A stretch of DNA of 10,746 nt from assembly GCA_026770585.1 (NCBI GenBank), contig MU646318.1, positions 798,897 to 809,642 on the forward strand, read 5' to 3'. Position 1 is the first letter of the stretch. Every line of letters begins with the position of its first letter. The position numbers and the translations under genes are program-made. This document shows, piece after piece, positions 10,515 to 10,746 of this stretch. The DNA comes from Baffinella frigidus (Eukaryota > Cryptophyceae > Cryptomonadales > Baffinellaceae). The notes under the pieces were generated by a model, which was not told where the DNA came from, did no database searches, and was given only the letters and a program-made list of their open reading frames with translations.

Positions 10515-10687
10515 GGTTGGGGGTTGAGGGCAGAGGGTTGAGGGTTGGGGGGTTGAGGATTGGGGGTTGGGGGTTGCCACACCTGCTTCTTCTCAGCGGT
10601 GTTGACCACAGCCGCCGGCGGGTCGGTCCCCATGTACGACACACACACTTCCCCGACATCGCTCACCGACGTCACCAGCCCCTTGAC
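64..10687 (-). CDS. BBS9: BBS9/PTHB1-like BBSome subunit, spliced gene, partial at both ends
   Basis: Ten exons join in one frame: complement(64..162, 2284..2370, 3018..3085, 4318..4375, 5573..5723, 7463..7599, 8632..8687, 8965..9049, 9990..10100, 10583..10687), 957 nt, 319 codons, no stop. All introns are GT-AG, and the split codons at C/D, E/F and F2/G1 complete to Gly, Arg and Gly. BBS9 is a core BBSome subunit that traffics membrane cargo in cilia; its known order is beta-propeller, GAE-type beta-sandwich, platform and C-terminal helices. Seen here in that order are VSYMGTDPP (residues 16-24), LNYEGMDEEH (36-45), beta-strands such as VTVKLFVSY, FADISLPLCL (173-182), GRYRVQSGSLEALWLVT (247-263) and a helix around FYGSVIDLHFEARLALKA. 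The family call rests on recalled conserved stretches (GTDP, LNYE.MD, RYR.QS, LWLVT), not a search. The propeller start and C-terminal end lie outside the window. The exon model is much firmer than the name. Confidence 0.82.
320..390 (+). repeat. Telomere-like array (gggtttc and gggttta units)
   Basis: Four gggtttc units plus gggttta variants in intron H-I. It is followed on the left by about 150 bp of very T-rich sequence (172-320) that ends at the exon I acceptor. Confidence 0.92.
403..657 (-). repeat. BBS9: 3' copy of exon H split by a palindromic element
   Basis: 403-447 matches the end of exon H with its donor (ccctcgaacggctcgtcgct on +). The matching sequence resumes at 627 (tggatcgagagacggtcgg). 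The element 448-623 interrupts it. A further unsplit copy is at 882-945. Confidence 0.8.
448..623. mobile_element. MITE-like palindromic element, CCTACGGTAGG family, copy 1, 3-bp target duplication
   Basis: Inverted arms cctggaaagttcggtagttt... and ...aaactaccgaactttccagg. The ends tcagtcg and ctatga are looser. AAG flanks both sides (445-447, 624-626); removing one AAG and the element restores the exon H copy exactly, gccgag-aag-tggatcgag. It is related to 4687-4855. Confidence 0.86.
658..881. other. Intron stretch without gene
   Basis: A plus-strand frame of 73 codons is open here but has no splice signals, no domain and mixed codon use. One ccggtacaaa motif at about 805 matches the ctggtacaaa seen inside several palindromic elements. 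I see nothing else. Confidence 0.5.
958..1316. mobile_element. Nested inverted-repeat element enclosing an exon-like island
   Basis: Outer ends tacagtggacttaccctaac and gttagggtaggtggactgta are imperfect inverted repeats (about four mismatches in 24). An inner repeat of the same motif lies at 1122-1150, and gagtatgtgtggagggta occurs twice (about 1169 and 1257). No transposase. It looks like a non-autonomous element that carries a gene fragment. Confidence 0.55.
1018..1122 (+). pseudogene. Exon-like island of unknown origin, opposite strand
   Basis: Reads as a plus-strand exon: gtgtggcag|ACG...CAG|GTGCTA, 35 codons, TTFNELRESCRALSNFTLRN followed by LTKMCAISSGKWCEQ, with G or C at almost all third positions, as in the real exons. 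The minus strand is also open over the same span, so strand is not certain. It is not needed by the BBS9 model, whose phases fit without it. I do not recognise the protein. Probably a captured exon fragment. Confidence 0.45.
1340..1530. mobile_element. Eroded relative of the 2770-2986 element
   Basis: attccgctacacatctggta then ttttaat, and gatacgaaacggctccaacg then ccaagc...ggtggcggg, match parts of the 2770-2880 element with many changes. The right arm was not found. The remaining 1530-1820 stretch has one ggagtttctgctctcaatgt unit of the exon H linker and no gene. Confidence 0.5.
1824..2166 (-). repeat. BBS9: Two 3' copies of exon H with intron linker
   Basis: 2094-2163 repeats exon H from CAACAGCTCTCC to the donor GAG|GTCCCA with the frame intact (QQLSDRLSTHLSAASSPSDE then PFE). 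1830-1902 is an eroded copy. Each is linked by cgaaaactgggctcgcaata then aaagcatt and ggagtttctgctctgaatgt, making units of about 190-260 bp. Confidence 0.85.
2284..2370 (-). CDS. BBS9: Exon H of BBS9-like gene (platform to C-terminal helices)
   Basis: 87 nt, 29 codons, phase 0 at both ends: ALWLVTQQLSDRLSTHLSAA followed by SSPSDEPFE. The acceptor is ccaaaccctaacgcag|GCA, with telomere-like repeats directly before it; the donor is GAG|GTCGCC. ALWLVT directly after the RYRVQS-bearing exon is a family hallmark; the Ser-rich acidic tail looks like a loop. Its 3' part is copied about four times in the following 2.1-kb intron. Confidence 0.87.
2374..2620 (+). repeat. Telomere-like array upstream of exon H
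   Basis: About 245 bp of degenerate 7-mers: gggttta, gggtttg, ggttttag. On the transcribed (sense) strand this is a CCCTAAA tract that ends right at the acceptor of exon H, so it serves as that intron's pyrimidine-rich 3' end. Too degenerate and internal to be a telomere. Confidence 0.95.
2631..2696 (-). CDS. BBS9: Exon G2: duplicate of exon G1, possible in-frame cassette exon
   Basis: 66 nt, 22 codons, the same 22 residues as G1, only a few bases different. The duplication includes about 20 bases of downstream intron (gtgtagggttcagggaggtg on +). The acceptor is ctgttag|GTG, which gives phase 0 at both ends, and the donor is GAG|GTCTGC. It cannot replace G1 after F2 without a frameshift. It could be added between G1 and H in frame, repeating 22 residues, or used after F when F2 and G1 are skipped. 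Whether it is ever spliced in is unknown; it may be a silent relic. Confidence 0.45.
2697..2724 (-). repeat. Duplicated acceptor of exon G2
   Basis: gtccacctaacagcttctat occurs twice, 24 bp apart, so G2 has two candidate TTAG acceptors. Use of the outer one would bring an in-frame TAG before the exon; only the inner acceptor at 2697 gives an open cassette. Confidence 0.75.
2770..2986. mobile_element. MITE-like element with about 60-bp inverted arms
   Basis: The arm ctaaataatttccggtacac...acgaaacggctcca matches the inverse of tggagccatttcgtactttt...attatttag. It sits between exons G1 and G2. An older, eroded relative seems to be present at about 1340-1530. Confidence 0.87.
3018..3085 (-). CDS. 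BBS9: Exon G1 of BBS9-like gene (platform region)
   Basis: 68 nt: GG completing a split Gly, then 22 codons, VDATIIVSKNAGRYRVQSGS followed by LE. The acceptor is gttgaacag|GG after a run of pyrimidines; the donor is GAG|GTCAGC. GRYRVQS followed by ALWLVT in the next exon is the strongest family signature in the window. G1 is preferred over the near-identical G2 (2631-2696) because only G1 supplies the two bases needed after exon F2. Confidence 0.83.
3233..3264 (-). repeat. BBS9: 5' copy of exon G (nearer one)
   Basis: Minus-strand GTGGACGCGACGATCATCGT then GTCGAAGAAC copies the first ten codons of exon G, preceded by cgtgtgccaggc. It lies about 180 nt upstream of G1. Confidence 0.8.
3294..3375 (+). 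repeat. GGTGTCAACTTAACCC tandem repeat
   Basis: Three units of the type gatgtcaacttaaccc, followed by a short CCCTAAACCCTAACCC run. That run is one of the few places where the telomere-like repeat is C-rich on the + strand. Confidence 0.8.
3538..3562 (-). repeat. BBS9: 5' copy of exon G (farther one)
   Basis: Minus-strand GTGGACGCGACGATCATCGT then GTCGA matches the first eight codons of exon G. The next about 60 nt on + (aaatcgttcgatgggatgca...) match the intron just upstream of G1 (3130-3180), so intron end and exon start were copied together. Confidence 0.8.
3678..3728. repeat. Tandem palindromes of AATAATCCGGATTA
   Basis: Three copies of the near-palindrome aataatccggatta in a row with 2-3 nt spacers, just after two ggatatccagga copies (3651-3678). 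A local AT-rich, self-complementary cluster in the intron upstream of exon G1. Confidence 0.85.
3880..4094. mobile_element. MITE-like element, TTGTAGAAATGGGC termini, copy 1, TA flanks
   Basis: Near-perfect inverted arms of about 26 bp (ttgtagaaatgggctccgcg, continuing cggatt). It is flanked on both sides by TA, the target duplication typical of Tc1/mariner-derived (Stowaway-type) miniature elements. The interior has a small aatttttcgacgaaaaatcg palindrome. The family call is inferred from the TA only. Confidence 0.88.
4112..4155 (-). repeat. BBS9: 3' copy of exon F2 with donor
   Basis: Minus-strand GTCTTGTCCTTCCTGTACCA then CGCAG|GTCCGCC gives VLSFLYHAG, against VLSFLYHSG in the true exon. 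It lies downstream of the exon, past the palindromic element, with the donor GT kept. Confidence 0.8.
4156..4295. mobile_element. MITE-like element, CCACGCGACGAT termini
   Basis: The inverted arms of about 29 bp (ccacgcgacgataccctgca... and its inverse) enclose about 80 bp with ttcctggtacaaagcgg and a cggacgggacccgtccg palindrome. It separates exon F2 from its downstream 3' copy, so it lies between the two halves of a duplication. Confidence 0.87.
4318..4375 (-). CDS. BBS9: Exon F2 of BBS9-like gene (short platform exon)
   Basis: 58 nt: 19 codons, VPAESSNALPNVLSFLYHS, plus a G that joins GG of exon G1 to give Gly. The acceptor tract is a perfect telomere-like run, ccctaaatccgcgcag|GTC; the donor is TCAG|GTCCGC. 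It is short but needed: without it exons F and G1 do not match in phase. A 3' copy (VLSFLYHAG plus donor) lies downstream at about 4112-4155, with a palindromic element at 4156-4295 between them. Confidence 0.8.
4403..4605. mobile_element. MITE-like element, TTGTCGAAATGGGC termini, copy 2
   Basis: Arms ttgtcgaaatgggcttcgcg and its inverse at 4583-4605. It matches the element at 3880-4094 in reverse orientation, including ggacttttatgctatcttag. The right flank is tagggtttgggg and the left flank tttagggttga, so it landed at a TA within a telomere-like repeat; the left TA has changed to GA. Confidence 0.88.
4687..4855. mobile_element. MITE-like palindromic element, CCTACGGTAGG family, copy 2
   Basis: Arms taacgtcctgaaaactgggt... 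and ...ccggttttcaggacgtta are inverted, with an inner palindromic block rich in cctacggtaggc. The same architecture and inner block, and a similar right flank (ccctatnaaagtgg), occur at 448-623. No coding frame. Confidence 0.85.
4960..5620 (-). repeat. BBS9: Tandem array of exon F 3' ends with donors
   Basis: The exon F end (ACGAACCGCGACCC, then TCTCGCTCCCCGCGCTCTTC and GAGGATCTG|GTG on the minus strand) recurs at about 5436-5492, 5278-5332, 5094-5146 and 4963-5010, spaced by 130-185 nt, with linkers carrying taattaattagggccct and cgggttaacg. The true exon edge at 5573 is the first unit. Each copy keeps a GT where the donor should be. Confidence 0.88.
5573..5723 (-). CDS. BBS9: Exon F of BBS9-like gene (platform region)
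   Basis: 151 nt: one base finishing an Arg codon, then 50 codons. It begins AGDPRVAFADISLPLCLCGK, continues AVPPIKNGAYKMTVDTNRDP and ends VSLPALFEDL. The acceptor is gcgcgcag|G after CCACCCT repeats; the donor is CTG|GTGCTA, the only donor here not preceded by AG. Using that GT gives phase 0, which fits exon F2, and the GT is kept in all the downstream partial copies. FADISLPLCL is a good match to the BBS9 platform as I recall it. A 5' copy lies upstream (5961-5990). Confidence 0.87.
5741..5776 (+). repeat. GGAGGGT and telomere-like tract at exon F acceptor
   Basis: Three gtggagg units then gggttagggttagggttt. On the sense strand it reads as ccaccctccaccctc before the exon F acceptor. Confidence 0.9.
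5852..5962. mobile_element. Palindromic element with GTTAAC/TTAGCGTG units
   Basis: Arms gcctggagcggaacgcgc and gcgcgttccgctctaggc are inverted. Between them the 13-mer ttagcgtgttaac and its complement recur five times or so, making further hairpins. No coding potential. It sits between exon F and its 5' copy. Confidence 0.85.
5961..5990 (-). repeat. BBS9: Short 5' copy of exon F with acceptor
   Basis: On the minus strand ctttgcag|GGCTGGGGACCCCGGCGTGG repeats the first seven codons of exon F with its acceptor, about 260 nt upstream of the true exon. It ends exactly where the palindromic element 5852-5962 begins. Confidence 0.75.
5985..6394. other. Intron stretch without gene
   Basis: Starts with degenerate telomere-like sequence (5985-6070), then about 320 bp of ordinary, mildly AT-rich sequence. 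The long frames on either strand here have no splice context or recognisable protein and continue into exon E copies. Confidence 0.6.
6700..6745. repeat. Palindrome around AAACCGTGCACGGTTTCAGC
   Basis: aaaccgtgcacggtttcagc followed by tgaaaccgtgcatgg folds on itself. Related gtgca.ggtttnagcaac...cctgnagcggaac sequences occur near 5831-5867, 6087-6115 and 6892-6930, so it is a dispersed repeat family in this intron. Confidence 0.7.
7123..7165. other. Perfect 18-bp stem hairpin
   Basis: ttggtcacgtgtcgacca, a 7-nt loop tttaacg, then its exact reverse complement. It includes the palindromes CACGTG and GTCGAC. It lies in intron E-F, between two 3' copies of exon E. Because the arms match exactly, it is either young or under constraint. 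Confidence 0.9.
7463..7599 (-). CDS. BBS9: Exon E of BBS9-like gene (GAE-like strands)
   Basis: 137 nt: 45 codons plus AG. It begins CSVNTTTLHSVTAGG and runs through PRTVPLVFTVANPALPTD to IRVTISASYQS. The AG plus the first G of exon F makes Arg. The acceptor is tttcgcgcag|TGC and the donor GAGCAG|GTACCG. Several short strands (VPLVFTV, IRVTISASY) suit an Ig-like fold. The 3' half recurs at least six times downstream with various degrees of decay (7248-7315, 7008-7063, 6851-6892, 6652-6709, 6550-6600, 6397-6451). Only this copy has the full 5' part and acceptor. Confidence 0.88.
7734..7902. mobile_element. MITE-like palindromic element, GTAGAGCGCTTGCGGG termini
   Basis: Inverted arms of about 53 bp (gtagagcgcttgcgggaaaa and on to ttttcagaa) are nearly identical. 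The interior (about 60 bp) carries ctggtacaaa in both orientations. No coding capacity beyond chance. It lies in the intron upstream of exon E. Confidence 0.88.
8004..8049 (+). repeat. GA microsatellite
   Basis: A nearly pure (GA)n run broken by two or three GATA interruptions, in the intron after exon D. The reading frames across it on both strands are artefacts of the dinucleotide repeat. Confidence 0.95.
8206..8243 (+). repeat. Two exact 19-bp tandem units
   Basis: ttagtcaaccgtcctacga occurs twice back to back. The surrounding 8095-8285 stretch has looser repeats (agccgtacgg twice, ttcgcaggg several times) and no supported gene. Confidence 0.9.
8412..8429 (-). repeat. BBS9: Short 3' copy of exon D with donor
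   Basis: GCGCCGGAGCAGTTCCAG then GTACCC on the minus strand, differing at one base from the end of exon D. It sits about 200 nt downstream of the exon in the following intron, where it is a decoy donor. Confidence 0.65.
8632..8687 (-). CDS. BBS9: Exon D of BBS9-like gene (GAE-like strands)
   Basis: 56 nt: two bases completing a split Gly codon, then 18 codons, TDALEDVILMVSAPEQFQ. The acceptor is caaatcag|GA, preceded by a CCCTAAA-type tract in the short 277-nt intron; the donor is CAG|GTACAC. It reads straight from the VSYTG strand of exon C into exon E, as expected for a beta-sandwich. An 18-nt copy of its 3' end with a GT donor lies downstream at 8412-8429. Confidence 0.86.
8701..8947 (+). 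repeat. Telomere-like array in intron C-D
   Basis: Nearly the whole 277-nt intron C-D is made of gggttta, gggtttg and gggtgtg units plus ggtttatggttt. On the sense strand it supplies the pyrimidine tract before the exon D acceptor. A plus-oriented C-rich scatter lies at 8306-8405, in the next intron. Confidence 0.92.
8965..9049 (-). CDS. BBS9: Exon C of BBS9-like gene (start of GAE-like sandwich)
   Basis: 85 nt: 28 codons plus one base. It begins VPNQLDGGHTDRGWEAIQ and ends VTVKLFVSYT, with a final G that joins GA of exon D to give Gly. The acceptor is ttcgttcgcag|GTT and the donor ACAG|GTCCGC. The alternating hydrophobic VTVKLFVSY looks like a beta-strand. A 5' copy with its own acceptor lies upstream at 9450-9528, but that copy diverges after about 14 residues, so this copy is taken as the real exon. 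Confidence 0.85.
9081..9264. mobile_element. MITE-like palindromic element, ATTCCGGTAGGACTTG termini
   Basis: The left arm (attccggtaggacttgtcgc, continuing gttttcga) and right arm (ending at about 9258) are inverted copies of at least 28 bp. The interior has three cgagacttcgaga-type units and a tttgtaccatgag motif. No transposase frame. It lies in the intron just upstream of exon C. Confidence 0.8.
9264..9360 (+). repeat. Tandem repeat of about 36 bp
   Basis: Two to three units of the form ccgggggggcgcgtccgtta followed by cgcctagtaac. Part of the unit is also in the intron sequence just before exon C and its 5' copy, so this array probably grew from the same exon-edge duplication. Confidence 0.75.
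9450..9528 (-). repeat. BBS9: Partial 5' copy of exon C with acceptor
   Basis: Repeats the exon C acceptor and first codons (VPNQLDGGHTERGW), along with about 30 bases of the preceding intron (cgtccgttacgcctagtaac on +). After GGGTGG it diverges into unrelated GC-rich sequence with no evident donor. It lies upstream of exon C. Confidence 0.8.
9645..9770 (+). repeat. Telomere-like and GGTTTAT repeats in intron B-C
   Basis: Mixed ggtttag, ggtctat and ggtttat units with gttgaatagtttagggt repeated. It lies just beyond the 3' copy of exon B. The neighbouring stretch 9865-9980 shows only caactttc/gtcaacaa-like repeats and no gene. Confidence 0.85.
9776..9862 (-). repeat. BBS9: Partial 3' copy of exon B with donor; possible 87-nt cassette
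   Basis: Reads RRQFLSVIRKSGAARKGEPT and on to DQLILRAQ, then CAG|GTGTCT, in frame throughout. An AG at 9863-9864 would give a phase-0 exon of 29 codons. The tract before that AG is purine-rich and poor, so splicing is doubtful. The intact frame suggests a recent duplication or a used exon. Confidence 0.6.
9990..10100 (-). CDS. BBS9: Exon B of BBS9-like gene (linker after propeller)
   Basis: 111 nt, 37 codons, phase 0 at both ends, beginning LNYEGMDEEHRQLLSVIRES and ending TDQLILRAQ. The acceptor is ccgccag|CTG after a CCCTAAA/CCCCAAA tract; the donor is CAG|GTACCT. The acidic, helical sequence suits the linker between propeller and GAE domain. It is flanked on both sides by partial copies of itself: a 5' piece upstream (10228-10274) and a 3' piece downstream (9776-9862). 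Confidence 0.88.
10124..10568 (+). repeat. G-rich minisatellites in intron A-B
   Basis: Blocks of different 7-mers follow one another: gggttta, gggttgg, ggttatg, gggttga and gggttgg again. They look like diverged telomere-type units expanded locally. With runs of three to five G on +, the stretch could form G-quadruplexes in the template-complement strand. The minus-strand proline-rich frames across it are repeat artefacts. Confidence 0.92.
10228..10277 (-). repeat. BBS9: Partial 5' copy of exon B with acceptor
   Basis: Starts with a good acceptor, ccctcgcag|CTC, and the LNYEGMD codons, then loses about 10 bases relative to exon B and shifts frame, soon reaching TGA. It lies upstream of the true exon, so it is a decoy acceptor and could not code usefully. 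Confidence 0.75.
10583..10687 (-). CDS. BBS9: Exon A of BBS9-like gene (end of propeller region)
   Basis: 105 nt, 35 codons, phase 0 at both ends. It encodes VKGLVTSVSDVGEVCVSYMG followed by TDPPAAVVNTAEKKQ. The acceptor reads gagcag|GTC and follows a CCCTCAA-like tract; the donor is CAG|GTGTGG. A NAGNAG-like alternative three bases earlier would add one Gln. In BBS9 proteins a GTDP motif closes the propeller region, which anchors the family call. No copy of this exon was seen elsewhere in the window. Confidence 0.85.
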
Positions 10688-10746
10688 CTGCTCCCATTGA
10701 GGGTTGAGTGTTGAGGGTGTATGTTGTAGGGTGTAGGGTGTAGGGT

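Noticed and set aside
10412-10675. Proline/asparagine-rich minus-strand protein (NPQPST repeats)
   Set aside because: The repeats are the 7-mer gggttga read in frame; only the first part is exon A. The rest is intron.

Overview
The window is nuclear DNA of a ciliated or flagellated eukaryote. I see no bacterial-style gene and no operon. All but the last few dozen bases at either edge belong to one intron-rich gene on the minus strand. Ten short exons (56-151 nt) are each bounded by a ...AG acceptor and a GT donor, and their reading phases fit together at all nine junctions. Joined, they make 957 nt, exactly 319 codons with no stop. The product reads as the middle and C-terminal part of BBS9 (PTHB1), a core subunit of the BBSome that moves membrane proteins in and out of cilia. 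The exons for the N-terminal propeller lie beyond the right edge, and the last C-terminal exons lie beyond the left edge.

In transcription order (right to left): A 10583-10687 (end of the propeller region), B 9990-10100 (linker), C 8965-9049, D 8632-8687 and E 7463-7599 (GAE-like beta-sandwich), F 5573-5723, F2 4318-4375, G1 3018-3085 and H 2284-2370 (platform), I 64-162 (first C-terminal helix). About 91 percent of the window is intron.

The introns hold four kinds of material. (1) Degenerate telomere-like 7-mers (TTTAGGG and variants), mostly G-rich on +, so the pre-mRNA carries CCCTAAA-like tracts, often just before an acceptor. (2) At least nine short palindromic elements that look like miniature inverted-repeat transposons. 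(3) Simple repeats, including CT/GA runs at 1-58 and 8004-8049. (4) Many partial copies of this gene's own exon edges, splice site included. 5' exon pieces nearly always lie upstream of their exon and 3' pieces downstream, as expected if short segments spanning exon-intron borders were tandemly duplicated. One whole exon (G) is duplicated as G2 (2631-2696).

The TTTAGGG-type repeats together with a BBSome gene fit a flagellated alga or alveolate relative such as a chromerid, green alga or cryptophyte. The sequence alone does not settle which, and the repeats are interstitial rather than a real telomere. The most unusual aspects are the systematic exon-edge echoes, the possible cassette exons they create, the telomere-like acceptor tracts, and one exon-like island on the opposite strand (about 1018-1122) inside nested inverted repeats.
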